Shown here piece by piece: positions 7,786-17,660 of a stretch of 64,000 bases of DNA (within the stretch, counting starts at the first letter, position 1; every line of letters starts with the position of its first letter). The stretch spans positions 1-64,000 of the forward strand of contig SFIY01000004.1 in the NCBI GenBank assembly GCA_004555205.1. Reading direction: 5' to 3'. Origin of the DNA: Clostridiales bacterium (GTDB lineage: Bacteria; Bacillota; Clostridia; Oscillospirales; Oscillospiraceae). The position numbers were made by a program, and so were the translations under genes. The notes under the pieces were generated by a model. That model did not search any database. It worked only from the letters and a program-made list of their open reading frames with translations, and was not told the DNA's origin.

Positions 7786-8663
7786 TGAAAAAAGTAATTT
7801 TATGTCCCAATCCGTATCGTGATAACGATATGAAAGGTGCAAAACAGGCGAAGGAGATTCTGGATAAAGTAGGCTTCCGGACAGTCGTGTGTCTGCCTTT
7901 TCATAAGGAAGGCTATGGCGATGAAATGGGTGTCCCCGTTATGCAGCTGCAGCAGGAAATTCGCTCTGCCGATCTGCTGATCGCCTTTGGCGGTGACGGC
8001 ACCATTCTGCATCTGGCACGCACCGTTGCTTTACACAATGTGCCGGTGCTGGGTATCAATTTGGGCAGTCTGGGCTTTATGTCGGAGCTGGAAGTGAATG
8101 AAATGGAGCGCCTGCAGGATTTGGCGAGCTGGGACTTTACCGTGGAGCGGCGCATGATGCTGGATGTCAGCGTGATGCGGGACGGACGAGCGGTATACAG
8201 CAATATTGCGCTGAATGATGCTGTCGTTTCAAAAGGCTCTATTGCCAGAGTTGTCAGACTGAGCATTTTCACGGAAGAAGGCCATTTGACCCGCGTGGGC
8301 GGCGATGGTGTGATCGTCTCTACCCCTACCGGCTCTACCGGTTATTCCATGGCAGCGGGCGGCCCGATTGTGGAACCTACGGCACACAATCTGCTTTTGA
8401 CGCCGATTTGCCCTCACGCAACAAGATCCACTTCCTATGTTCTTTCTCCTGACCATGTGATTACGGTAGAGGCTGCCGATGCCAACCGTAAGTTTGTGTA
8501 TCTGTCTGTGGACGGCGGCAAAGCTTTCTCCTTGAAAAACGGCGATCAGGTGAAGGTGTGCAAGTCAAAATATGAAACGCAGCTTGTGCGTTTGTCAAAG
8601 AAGAGTTTCTGCGAAATCCTGGATAAAAAAATGGGGATGGAGGCTGCCAAATATGAAAAATGA
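7785..8663 (+). CDS. nadK: NAD kinase
   Basis: A 292-residue ATP-NAD kinase making NADP from NAD. GGDGT at 69-73 binds the nucleotide phosphates, and TPTGSTGYSMAAGGPI near residues 180-195 is the second family signature. It overlaps tlyA by one base and argR by 11 bp. Its place in the dxs-recN cluster is typical of Firmicutes. Confidence 0.95.
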   Translation: MKKVILCPNPYRDNDMKGAKQAKEILDKVGFRTVVCLPFHKEGYGDEMGVPVMQLQQEIRSADLLIAFGGDGTILHLARTVALHNVPVLGINLGSLGFMSELEVNEMERLQDLASWDFTVERRMMLDVSVMRDGRAVYSNIALNDAVVSKGSIARVVRLSIFTEEGHLTRVGGDGVIVSTPTGSTGYSMAAGGPIVEPTAHNLLLTPICPHATRSTSYVLSPDHVITVEAADANRKFVYLSVDGGKAFSLKNGDQVKVCKSKYETQLVRLSKKSFCEILDKKMGMEAAKYEK

Positions 8664-9105
8664 CCGTCAAAATCAATTATTGCAGATTATCAATGAAGAA
8701 AGCATCGAGACCCAGGAGCAATTGCTTGAGCGCCTGCAGGCGCGCGGCATTAAATGCACGCAGGCGACCATTTCCCGTGATATTAAGGAGATGCACCTGA
8801 TTAAGGAGCCGGCTGGACAGGGAAAATACCGCTATGCCGTTTCCGCGCACCGTACGAAGCTGAATTTTGCCGAAAAACTGCGTACCATCTTCCATGAAAG
8901 CGTTGTCAGCGTTGATGCGGCACAGAATCTGGTGGTGATCAAAACCATGCCGGGCCTTGCTTCTGCGGCGGCTTCGGCACTGGACGGGATGGAGATTGCA
9001 TCCAAAGTCGGTACATTGGCCGGTGATGATACGGTGCTTTTGGTGATGCGTGACATGATCAGCGCGGAGGATTTTTGCGCTGAACTTAAGGAAATGCTGC
9101 GCTGA
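8653..9105 (+). CDS. argR: arginine repressor ArgR/AhrC
   Basis: A 150-residue regulator. The N-terminal winged helix (QATISRDIKEMHLIK) binds ARG boxes; the C-terminal domain (NLVVIKTMPGLASAAASALD, then GTLAGDDTVLLV) forms the hexamer and binds arginine. The start at 8653 gives the usual family length; it lies inside the end of nadK behind GGAGG. It likely controls arginine genes outside this window. Confidence 0.95.
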   Translation: MKNDRQNQLLQIINEESIETQEQLLERLQARGIKCTQATISRDIKEMHLIKEPAGQGKYRYAVSAHRTKLNFAEKLRTIFHESVVSVDAAQNLVVIKTMPGLASAAASALDGMEIASKVGTLAGDDTVLLVMRDMISAEDFCAELKEMLR

Positions 9106-9132
9106 TTGCGTGCGTTTGCGGAGGGATACAGG

Positions 9133-10806
9133 ATGCTGCAATTACTTCACATCGAAAATATTGCCATCATTGAGCAGGCGGATATTGTTTTTGAAGCCGG
9201 TTTTAATGCCCTTACCGGTGAAACCGGCGCCGGTAAGTCGATCGTAATTGACTCGTTGAGCGCCGTGTTGGGCCAGCGCACTTCCCGCGACTTGATCCGC
9301 ACCGGCGCTCAAAAAGCGTTTGTCAGCGCCTGCTTTACGGATGTAGAGCCGCGGATTGGCGAGGATCTGGGCATTGAAGCGGAAGAGGAGCTGCTTTTGC
9401 AGCGTGAAATCCATGCCGACGGCAAGAATGTCTGCCGTGTCAACGGCCGGCCTGTGACAGTGACGCAGCTTCGCACGCTGGGCAACCGTCTGCTGAACAT
9501 TCATGGCCAGCATGACGGACAGCAGCTTCTGGATGAAGAACAGCATCAGGTCTATCTGGACAGTTTCGGCCGCACGCAAATGCTGCTGGAGGATTACCGC
9601 GCCAAATATGAGGCATTTGTCTCCTTGCGACGCCGGATGCAAGCTCTGCAAATGGACGAATCGGAGAAAGCGCGCCGTGTAGATACGCTGCGCTATCAGA
9701 TCGACGAACTGGAACGCGCCGATCTGAAAGCCGGGGAAGAGGAGGAGCTTCTTGGTCGCCGTAATCTGCTGCGCCATAGCGAAAAGTTTATTGCGGCCGT
9801 GTCGGAGTCGGATGTTTGCTTAAACGGCAGCGACGAGCAGGAGGGTGCAGCAAATCTGATCCGTCAGGCGCAAAACGCATTGCACGGTGTGAAAAACCTG
9901 GACAGCAGCTTTGAGGATATTTTCAACCGCTTGGAATCACTGTACTGTGAAGTATATGACCTTGCCTACACGATTCAGGATAAACGCGATCATTTTGACT
10001 TCTCGCCCCATGAATTGGACGAGGTGGAAGGCCGTTTGGACCAGTTGTACCGTTTAAAAAAGAAGTACGGCCCTACGGTGGAGGACATGCTTTCTTATCT
10101 TGAGAAATGCCGCAAGGATTTGGATGAGATTGCCTATGCCGACGACACAATCCGGCGACTTGAGGGTGAGATGAAAAAGGCTCAAAAAGCGGCATTGGAT
10201 GCAGCAAATGTTTTGTCCCAGGCAAGAAAAGCGGCGGCAAAGGATTTGGCACAGCAGATTTTGTCGGAGCTGCAGCAGTTGGATATGGGTAAGATCCGCT
10301 TTGAAGTGGCCTTTGACAGCAAGGATATGGACGCCACGGGCATGGATCTGATCCGCTTTTTGATGTCCGCCAACGTGGGCGAGGAATTGAAGCCTATCAA
10401 TAAAATCGCCTCGGGTGGTGAATTGGCGCGCATCATGCTTGCGATGAAAAATGTGCTCAGTGAGCAGGACCATGTGGGCACGATGGTGTTTGATGAAGTG
10501 GATACCGGTGTGTCAGGCCGCGCGGCCCAGAAGGTGGCGGAAAAGATGGCCCGCATTTCCCGGAAAAAACAGGTGCTTTGCGTAACACATCTGCCGCAAT
10601 TGGCGGCCATGGCAGATAATCATTTTTCCGTGGAAAAGGGAGAAAAGGATCATCGTACATATACCAAAGTACAGCGGCTCAGCCGCACACAGCGCCGGCA
10701 GGAGCTGGCCCGTCTGACCGGCGGGGCTCATGTATCGGAGGTTATGCTGCGCGGTGCTGAAGAACTGCTGTGTGAAGCGGATGCTTTTAAGCGTTCGTCG
10801 GAATAA
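9133..10806 (+). CDS. recN: DNA repair protein RecN
   Basis: A 557-residue SMC-like ATPase recruited to double-strand breaks. Walker A GETGAGKS is at 29-36, a long coiled coil fills the middle (about 150-360), and the C-terminus holds ASGGELARIMLA and Walker B MVFDEVDTGVSG. The ATG at 9133 is used because GGAGGG precedes it; an in-frame TTG at 9106 directly after argR is less likely. Last gene of the OLE-dxs operon. Confidence 0.96.
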   Translation: MLQLLHIENIAIIEQADIVFEAGFNALTGETGAGKSIVIDSLSAVLGQRTSRDLIRTGAQKAFVSACFTDVEPRIGEDLGIEAEEELLLQREIHADGKNVCRVNGRPVTVTQLRTLGNRLLNIHGQHDGQQLLDEEQHQVYLDSFGRTQMLLEDYRAKYEAFVSLRRRMQALQMDESEKARRVDTLRYQIDELERADLKAGEEEELLGRRNLLRHSEKFIAAVSESDVCLNGSDEQEGAANLIRQAQNALHGVKNLDSSFEDIFNRLESLYCEVYDLAYTIQDKRDHFDFSPHELDEVEGRLDQLYRLKKKYGPTVEDMLSYLEKCRKDLDEIAYADDTIRRLEGEMKKAQKAALDAANVLSQARKAAAKDLAQQILSELQQLDMGKIRFEVAFDSKDMDATGMDLIRFLMSANVGEELKPINKIASGGELARIMLAMKNVLSEQDHVGTMVFDEVDTGVSGRAAQKVAEKMARISRKKQVLCVTHLPQLAAMADNHFSVEKGEKDHRTYTKVQRLSRTQRRQELARLTGGAHVSEVMLRGAEELLCEADAFKRSSE

Positions 10807-10811
10807 AGTGC

Positions 10812-10840
10812 TTGACAAAAGGAAAAAATCTGATTATAAT
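10812..10840 (+). promoter_or_regulatory. sigma-A promoter of tyrS T-box
   Basis: TTGACA (10812-10817), 17-bp spacer, TATAAT (10835-10840): a consensus promoter directly after recN. Confidence 0.92.
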
Positions 10841-10846
10841 AACAAA

Positions 10847-11127
10847 AAATTTGATTTGTGATTGCGTTGAAGGGAATAAGTAACATTTTCAAAAATCTGC
10901 AAAGAGAAACTCCGGTCGGTGGAAGGAGTAGAGATGCGAAAATGTGAATACATCCCGGAGCAGCCTTCTGAACACGGAAACGCCAGTAGGAATGTGTCGG
11001 GTTCGCCCGTTACAGCGATAGGGTATGTTTGTACCCGACGAGGCTGTTTTCCGTGAGGAAATGGCGAATACGAGGTGGTACCGCGATTTTTTGTCGCCCT
11101 CTGTCTGAACGGCAGAGGGCGTTTTTT
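10847..11127 (+). ncRNA. T-box riboswitch, tyrosine-specific
   Basis: Leader of tyrS. The T-box core GAGGTGGTACCGCG is at 11072-11085. The Stem I region carries a specifier loop GAATAC with the codon TAC (Tyr) at 10949-10951, matching the downstream synthetase. A terminator stem (11095-11103 with 11113-11121) and T-run end the element. Uncharged tRNA-Tyr pairing with specifier and T-box should favour the antiterminator and switch on tyrS. Confidence 0.93.
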
Positions 11128-11175
11128 ATACCGCCCGATGAACAATGAAAAAACTCAGGAAAGGAAATGTGAACA

Positions 11176-12402
11176 ATGGGAATTTATGAAGAACTGGTAG
11201 AGCGTGGTTTGATCGCGCAGGTTACCAACGAGGAAGAAATCCGCGAAATGGTCAACAACGGCAAGGCTACCTTCTACATCGGTTTTGACTGTACGGCGGA
11301 CTCTCTGCATGTGGGACACTTTATGGCCCTGTGCCTGATGAAGCGTTTGCAGATGGCAGGCAACAAGCCGATTGCCTTGATCGGTGACGGCACGACGCTG
11401 ATCGGCGATCCCTCCGGCCGCAGCGATATGCGTCAGATGCTGACCGAGGAAACCATCGCCTACAACGCCGAGTGCTTTAAGCGTCAGATGGAGAAGTTTA
11501 TTGATTTCTCTGATGGCAAGGCGTTGATGCTGCGTAACTCTGAATGGCTCAAGCCGCTGAACTATATCGAGATGCTGCGCGAGGTGGGTGCTTGCTTCAG
11601 TGTGAACAACATGCTGCGCGCCGAGTGCTACAAGCAGCGTATGGAAAAGGGCCTGAGCTTCCTGGAGTTCAACTACATGATTATGCAGAGCTATGACTGG
11701 TACTACATGTTCCAGCATTATGGCTGCAACATGCAGTTCGGCGGCAACGATCAGTGGTCCAATATGCTGGGCGGTACGGAGCTGATCCGCAAGAAGCTGG
11801 GCAAGGATGCCCACGCCATGACGATCACGCTGCTGCTAAACTCCGAAGGCAAGAAGATGGGTAAGACGGCTTCCGGCGCTGTGTGGCTCGATCCCAACAA
11901 GACCTCTCCCTTTGAGTTCTATCAGTACTGGCGTAATGTGGATGACGCCGATGTGCTCAAGTGCATCCGCATGCTGACCTTCCTGCCTCTGGAAGAGATC
12001 AACAAGATGAACGACTGGGAGGGCGCGCAGCTCAATAAGGCCAAGGAGATTCTGGCTTACGAGCTGACCAAGCTGGTCCATGGCGAGGAAGAGGCCAAGA
12101 AGGCTGAGGCTGCCTCCCGTGCACTGTTTGCAGGCGGCGGTGATACAGAGCATATGCCCACTACCGAGCTGGTGAATGACGATTTCGGCGGCGGTGCTAT
12201 CAATGTGATGACGCTGCTTGTCAAGTGCGGCCTGTGCGCCAGTAAGGGCGAAGCACGCCGCTTGGTGCAGCAGGGCGGCGTGACCATCAACGATCAGAAG
12301 GTTACCTCCATTGATGACAGCTTCGGCTGCGAGCAATTTACAGGTGACGGTCTTGTGATCCGTAAGGGTAAAAAAGTTTTCCATCGCGCTGTTTTGGTCT
12401 GA
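11176..12402 (+). CDS. tyrS: tyrosyl-tRNA synthetase
   Basis: A 408-residue class I synthetase charging tRNA-Tyr. The HIGH-type motif is HVGHF at 45-49, the KMSKS-type loop is KKMGKT near 225-230, and an S4 domain at the C-terminus (ASKGEARRLVQQGGVTIND) contacts the tRNA. Controlled by the upstream Tyr T-box. A single-gene unit with its own terminator. Confidence 0.97.
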   Translation: MGIYEELVERGLIAQVTNEEEIREMVNNGKATFYIGFDCTADSLHVGHFMALCLMKRLQMAGNKPIALIGDGTTLIGDPSGRSDMRQMLTEETIAYNAECFKRQMEKFIDFSDGKALMLRNSEWLKPLNYIEMLREVGACFSVNNMLRAECYKQRMEKGLSFLEFNYMIMQSYDWYYMFQHYGCNMQFGGNDQWSNMLGGTELIRKKLGKDAHAMTITLLLNSEGKKMGKTASGAVWLDPNKTSPFEFYQYWRNVDDADVLKCIRMLTFLPLEEINKMNDWEGAQLNKAKEILAYELTKLVHGEEEAKKAEAASRALFAGGGDTEHMPTTELVNDDFGGGAINVMTLLVKCGLCASKGEARRLVQQGGVTINDQKVTSIDDSFGCEQFTGDGLVIRKGKKVFHRAVLV

Positions 12403-12421
12403 TAACGATGATACAGCAGAA

Positions 12422-12448
12422 AAACCGCGGCATCTGCCGCGGTTTTTC
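12422..12448 (+). terminator. intrinsic terminator after tyrS
   Basis: Stem AAACCGCGG / CCGCGGTTT with a 6-base loop and T-run. Confidence 0.88.
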
Positions 12449-12460
12449 TATCGGCAAAAA

Positions 12461-12489
12461 TTGACTAACAGGGAAGAATATGATATAAT
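12461..12489 (+). promoter_or_regulatory. promoter of queA-tgt
   Basis: TTGACT (12461-12466), 17-bp spacer, TATAAT (12484-12489), 48 bp before queA. Confidence 0.85.
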
Positions 12490-12537
12490 TCACCGCTGAT
12501 GATTTGGCGTTTTTGAGCCGTGAAATGAGTTGATTTG

Positions 12538-13563
12538 ATGAAAACAAGTGATTTTAATTTTGAGCTGCCGCAGGAGCTGATCGCGCAGACGCCCATCAAG
12601 CAGCGTGATGCGTCGCGCCTGTTGGTGCTGAATAAGGACAGCGGCGCATGGGAACACCGCCATTTCTTTGATTTGCCGGACTATTTGCACAAAGGCGACT
12701 GCCTGATTGTAAACGACTCCCGTGTGCTGCCTGCCCGTCTGCTGGGTCAGCGTTTGCCCGGCGGCGGCGCCTGCGAAGTACTGCTGCTGATCGACCGCGG
12801 CGAAAAAACTTGGGAATGTCTGGTACGCCCCGGCAAAAAGATGCGCACAGGCGCCAGGTTGTCCTTTGGAGACGGTGAATTGACCGCAGAGGTCGTCGAA
12901 GAATTGCCCGGTGGAAACCGGTTGGTGAAGTTCGATTATGAGGGCATTTTTCTTGAGGTGCTGGAGCGTCTGGGCAAGATGCCGCTGCCGCCTTATATTA
13001 AAGAGGAGCTGCAGGACAGAGAGCGCTATCAGACGGTCTATTCCAAAGTGAACGGCTCAGCTGCTGCGCCTACGGCGGGCCTGCATTTCACGCCGGAGCT
13101 GTTGGAAAAGGTGCAGTCTATGGGCGTGAAGGTCGGCTATGTGACGCTGCATGTGGGTTTGGGCACTTTCCGCCCGGTGAAAGAGGACGAGATCACCGAC
13201 CACGAAATGCACAGTGAATACTGCGTGATCCCGCAGGAAACGGCGGACTTGATTAATGACACAAAGCGCAGCGGGGGCCGCGTGATCTGTGTGGGAACCA
13301 CCTCTTGCCGTACCATCGAATCCTGGGCGAAAGATGACGGTACCGTGGAGGCAAGCGCAGGTTGGACGAATATTTTTATCTATCCCGGTTATCGCTTTAA
13401 GGTATTGGACGCGCTGATTACGAACTTCCATTTGCCGGAATCCACGCTGATTATGTTGGTATCCGCGTTGGCAGGCCGTGAACATGTGCTGGCGGCTTAC
13501 GAGGAAGCGGTGCGCGAAAAATACAGATTCTTTTCCTTTGGCGATGCCATGTTTATCCAATAA
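12538..13563 (+). CDS. queA: tRNA ribosyltransferase-isomerase QueA
   Basis: A 341-residue enzyme that moves the ribosyl group of S-adenosylmethionine onto preQ1-modified tRNA to form epoxyqueuosine. Signatures include [12 protein letters not shown] at the start, [12 protein letters not shown] near 60, [10 protein letters not shown] near 178 and [11 protein letters not shown] near 255. The Shine-Dalgarno site is weak. tgt follows 12 bp on, giving a queuosine operon; no preQ1 synthesis genes are near, so the base may be salvaged or made elsewhere. Confidence 0.95.
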   Translation: MKTSDFNFELPQELIAQTPIKQRDASRLLVLNKDSGAWEHRHFFDLPDYLHKGDCLIVNDSRVLPARLLGQRLPGGGACEVLLLIDRGEKTWECLVRPGKKMRTGARLSFGDGELTAEVVEELPGGNRLVKFDYEGIFLEVLERLGKMPLPPYIKEELQDRERYQTVYSKVNGSAAAPTAGLHFTPELLEKVQSMGVKVGYVTLHVGLGTFRPVKEDEITDHEMHSEYCVIPQETADLINDTKRSGGRVICVGTTSCRTIESWAKDDGTVEASAGWTNIFIYPGYRFKVLDALITNFHLPESTLIMLVSALAGREHVLAAYEEAVREKYRFFSFGDAMFIQ

Positions 13564-14709
<1,146 letters not shown>

Positions 14710-14726
14710 AAACAGTCAGAAAACTC

Positions 14727-14755
14727 TTGCCAAAACTTAAAGAGTTTTGTATAAT
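14727..14755 (+). promoter_or_regulatory. promoter of yajC
   Basis: TTGCCA (14727-14732), 17-bp spacer, TATAAT (14750-14755). An inverted repeat AAACTCTT/AAGAGTTT overlaps it and may weakly terminate queA-tgt. Confidence 0.75.
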
Positions 14756-14786
14756 AGCAACATATTTGTGGAAAAGGAGTTAACCC

Positions 14787-15200
14787 ATGTTTAATTTGAT
14801 TGATACTGCATATGCAGCGGCTGCCGAAGGTCAGACTGGCGGCGGTCTTGGTTCTACAATTCTGATGATCGTTGTTATGATAGCGATCTTCTATTTCCTG
14901 CTGATCCGTCCTGAGAACAAGCGCAAAAAGCAGGCCGAGGAAATGCGCAGCGCCCTAAAGAAGGGCGATTGGCTGACCACGATCGGCGGCGTGTATGGCC
15001 GTGTCGTGACCATCACCGACCGCACCGTGGTTATTGAAACCAGCGAAGATCGCGTCCGCATCGAGTTCTTGAAGTCCGCTATCGGTTCTGTCGGTACGCT
15101 GGACGAGCAGGCTGCGGCCCAGCAGCGCGGCGTCAAGAAGGCCGTGAAGAAGGAAGAGGCTATTGAAGAACAGGCTGAATCTTCCGATAACAACGAATAA
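14787..15200 (+). CDS. yajC: preprotein translocase subunit YajC
   Basis: A 137-residue single-span membrane protein of the SecDF-YajC complex. The membrane segment is at about 23-42, followed by IRPENKRKKQ and the conserved LKKGDWLTTIGGVYGRV. The tail is acidic and Glu/Ala-rich. RBS AAGGAG lies upstream. Next to tgt as in many bacteria. Confidence 0.93.
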   Translation: MFNLIDTAYAAAAEGQTGGGLGSTILMIVVMIAIFYFLLIRPENKRKKQAEEMRSALKKGDWLTTIGGVYGRVVTITDRTVVIETSEDRVRIEFLKSAIGSVGTLDEQAAAQQRGVKKAVKKEEAIEEQAESSDNNE

Positions 15201-15217
15201 TTCCTGAATAAGAAATT

Positions 15218-15262
15218 CTCCCCTGAATATGCTTGAGTAGAGCATTCGGGGGAGGTTTTTTT
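15218..15262 (+). terminator. terminator hairpin overlapping next gene's RBS
   Basis: CTCCCCTGAATATGCT (15218-15233) pairs with AGCATTCGGGGGAG (15241-15254) with a 2-base bulge, followed by seven T's that run into the ATG at 15263. The right arm contains GGGGGAG, the ribosome binding site of the next gene, so the same hairpin can end yajC transcription and hide the start of the next. Confidence 0.75.
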
Positions 15263-15685
15263 ATGTCAAAACTACGCAGCTTACTGCAAAAGAAAACATG
15301 GCTGGGGTTATTTTTTGTGTTTTTAGTCAGCTTAGCCGTCAACGCATTGTGCTCCTTACTGCTGGTAAAAGGTGTTCTGCCTGAGTCGTCTGCAGGTAGC
15401 TGTGTCTACACGGCATGGGGAGCAGGAGGAGTGATCGGCACCTGTATAGCTGCAAAAGGGCAGGATGGAACACTGCTGCGAGGCTGTTTTCTGGCGATTG
15501 TATCATTTGGTTTAGCCTGGCTGTTAGGATTTTTGATTTTCGGTTCATCAAATTTCGGCGGCTTCGGATGGGGCGTTGCAGCGGCACTTGGCATAGGCTG
15601 TGTACTGGGCAGCTTTTTGGGCGGAGGAAAGAAATCCAAACGGCATAAAACGACGGGGAAACGAAAAGCGGCAAAACGACGCTGA
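15263..15685 (+). CDS. TIGR04086-like membrane protein
   Basis: A 140-residue protein with four predicted membrane segments (about 13-33, 45-62, 73-95, 98-117) and a basic tail (KKSKRHKTTGKRKAAKRR). It fits the TIGR04086 family, which often follows yajC in Clostridia; function unknown. ATG 15263 is chosen for the GGGGGAGG eight bases upstream rather than an in-frame start 30 bp earlier. Its RBS lies in the terminator-like hairpin. Confidence 0.75.
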   Translation: MSKLRSLLQKKTWLGLFFVFLVSLAVNALCSLLLVKGVLPESSAGSCVYTAWGAGGVIGTCIAAKGQDGTLLRGCFLAIVSFGLAWLLGFLIFGSSNFGGFGWGVAAALGIGCVLGSFLGGGKKSKRHKTTGKRKAAKRR

Positions 15686-16027
15686 TTTAACAGACCATGG
15701 TAAAAATACACGAAAATGTAATTTTTTTAATAAAAAACTTGACTTGACGCGGCAGCAAGGCAAGGTGTGCGCTGTTTCAAGATGTAGTGAAATAATTTGT
15801 GGACAAAACCATATCTTGCCGTTTGAGATAGCGCCTGCATAAATCATTCACATAGTTTACATAAATGAGTAGACATAACATTTTAACATAATTTACAAAA
15901 ATTTTTTTATTGCCGTAAAACACTTGCGAAATCAAGGATTTTACCTTATATTAAAGCAAGTGGCGCTAAGGGACACGCTTCTATCTCAACGGCTTGTTTC
16001 ATATAGTTCGGTGAGGTGAATGCGTCT
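15686..16027. other. AT-rich intergenic region
   Basis: About 340 bp with no credible gene. It holds several ACATAA/TTTACA motifs at 15850-15900 and one promoter-like pair (15924-15952). Parts could carry sporulation-type promoters for the spoIIM-like gene, but I see no clear sigma-E match at a sensible distance. Confidence 0.5.
15924..15952 (+). promoter_or_regulatory. possible promoter of spoIIM-like gene and xerD
   Basis: TTGCGA (15924-15929), 17-bp spacer, TATATT (15947-15952), 75 bp before the gene. Confidence 0.5.
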
Positions 16028-16657
16028 ATGAGGTTACAGAAAATTTCGCAAGGCAAGCAGCTACGTTCGACATGCAGTCCGCAACTGCTGCTGCTTTGCC
16101 TTTTTGTTGCCGTTGGGGCAATAATAGGTTTCTTCGTGCAAAAAACCGTCAGTACGGAAAGCAACGCCGAATTATGTGAATATCTGCATCAATATGCGGC
16201 TTGTTCTGCGCAGGGATCATGTACGCCGGTTTCGTTTTTGCGCGTAGCTGCTGTGTACTTTCGCTATCCCTTGTTGGCGTTTTGCCTGGGATTTTGTGCG
16301 TTTGGAATCTATTTGCTGCCGCTTTTATGTGCAGTGCAGGGTTTTTTTCTCTCTTTTTCCGTTTGCTGTTTTGCCTCAGCTATGGGACGCGCAGGCGTAT
16401 ATCTGGCCTTTTCAGCGTTCGGATTGCGCGTATTGATTACGCTGCCGTGTCTGATGCTTTTGACCTTGCAGGCATTTCATAATGCCAGAGCTTTATCCTG
16501 CGACGCGCCGCATAAAAACAGAAACGCTAAAAATAAGCTGAGTGCATCCTATTTTATTTTGTTTGGTATATGCAGCATTGTGCTATTACTCGGCACGATA
16601 CTGGAAATTACATTTTTACCGCATATCTTTCAATGGATGATTGAAAAAATTGCGTAG
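16028..16657 (+). CDS. spoIIM: SpoIIM-like membrane protein
   Basis: A 209-residue protein with about five membrane segments (near 20-40, 75-100, 102-122, 128-150 and 175-197). SpoIIM is a mother-cell protein that, with SpoIIP and SpoIID, thins septal peptidoglycan during engulfment. Size, segment layout and the location directly before xerD match spoIIM of Firmicutes; the sequence itself is not diagnostic, so the name is tentative. Start at ATG 16028 with GAGGTGA eight bases upstream. Cys content is high (about 14), unusual for the family. xerD starts 24 bp after the stop. Confidence 0.62.
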   Translation: MRLQKISQGKQLRSTCSPQLLLLCLFVAVGAIIGFFVQKTVSTESNAELCEYLHQYAACSAQGSCTPVSFLRVAAVYFRYPLLAFCLGFCAFGIYLLPLLCAVQGFFLSFSVCCFASAMGRAGVYLAFSAFGLRVLITLPCLMLLTLQAFHNARALSCDAPHKNRNAKNKLSASYFILFGICSIVLLLGTILEITFLPHIFQWMIEKIA

Positions 16658-16681
16658 AAAAGAGGAGGTGACATCGGAATT

Positions 16682-17566
16682 ATGACAGATTATGTATCCT
16701 TGTATCATGACTATCTGACACAGGAAAAGCACGCCGCAGCCAATACGCTCAGCTCTTATATGCGTGATCTGACACAGTTTCAGATGTGGCTGATTGCATC
16801 AGGCTCCCCTGATTTGCGCAAGGTGAAAAAGGACATGATCGGCGATTATTTAATGTCACTTACTCGTCAGGGGAAATCTCCCGCTACGGTAACGCGCTGT
16901 ACGGCTTCTATCAAGTCGTTTTATAACTTCATGACAAAGAACGGCCACATGAAAGTAAATCCCGCTAAATCGGTGGCTGCGATGAAAGTGGAGCGTAAAT
17001 ATCCTCAGATTTTGACCAGCAAGGAAGTAGAGTTGTTCTTGGATCAGCCAAAATGCGTGGATGAAAAGGGTTTCCGTGACCATGCGATGCTGGAACTGCT
17101 GTATGCCACAGGCATCCGTGTATCGGAGCTCATTGGTTTGGATGTCAGTGATGTGAATTTGTCCATTGGATTTGTCCGCTGCCGCAATAAGGGAAAGGAA
17201 CGCAGTATTCCGCTCTATCACGGTGCAGTAAAAGCATTGCAGGATTACATCTTCAATATCCGCCCCAGATTGGTAAGCAGCGAAGAAGAAACGGCGCTGT
17301 TTGTGAATATGAATGGTGAGCGGATGAGCCGTCAGGGATTTTGGAAGATTATCAAATACTATCAGGAAAAGGCGGAGATCAATAAGGAGATCACGCCGCA
17401 TACCCTGCGTCATTCGTTTGCGGTGCATCTGTTGGAAAACGGCGCGGACCTTCGCTCCATTCAGGAGATGCTGGGCCATGCGGACATTTCCTCCACACAG
17501 ATCTATACCCAGGTGATCAACAAGCAATTGAAGGATGTCTATACAAAGGCACATCCCCGCGCATAG
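16682..17566 (+). CDS. xerD: site-specific tyrosine recombinase XerD
   Basis: A 294-residue recombinase that with a XerC-type partner resolves chromosome dimers at dif. Catalytic residues are Arg about 146 (TGIRVSEL), HTLRH near 240-244, GHADI, and Tyr about 275 (QIYTQV). The N-terminal SAM-like core-binding domain is complete. Its location after the spoIIM-like gene is the usual place for Firmicute xerD. A second paralogue lies at 24457. Confidence 0.93.
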   Translation: MTDYVSLYHDYLTQEKHAAANTLSSYMRDLTQFQMWLIASGSPDLRKVKKDMIGDYLMSLTRQGKSPATVTRCTASIKSFYNFMTKNGHMKVNPAKSVAAMKVERKYPQILTSKEVELFLDQPKCVDEKGFRDHAMLELLYATGIRVSELIGLDVSDVNLSIGFVRCRNKGKERSIPLYHGAVKALQDYIFNIRPRLVSSEEETALFVNMNGERMSRQGFWKIIKYYQEKAEINKEITPHTLRHSFAVHLLENGADLRSIQEMLGHADISSTQIYTQVINKQLKDVYTKAHPRA

Positions 17567-17570
17567 TAGA

Positions 17571-17597
17571 ACGACTGTTCCGCTGAACAGTCGTTTT
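17571..17597 (+). terminator. intrinsic terminator after xerD
   Basis: Stem ACGACTGTTC / GAACAGTCGT with a CGCT loop and T-run. Confidence 0.9.
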
Positions 17598-17601
17598 TCT
17601 A

Positions 17602-17630
17602 TTGCCTTTCTTTTGTGATTTTGGTATAAT
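17602..17630 (+). promoter_or_regulatory. promoter of ruvCAB
   Basis: TTGCCT (17602-17607), 17-bp spacer, TATAAT (17625-17630). Confidence 0.75.
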
Positions 17631-17660
17631 GCTTATAATTATGTGGTGGAGGAGCGGCTC

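Noticed and set aside
7450..7842. 130-residue minus-strand frame
   Set aside because: Antisense to tlyA and nadK with no RBS; a shadow of GC-rich codons.
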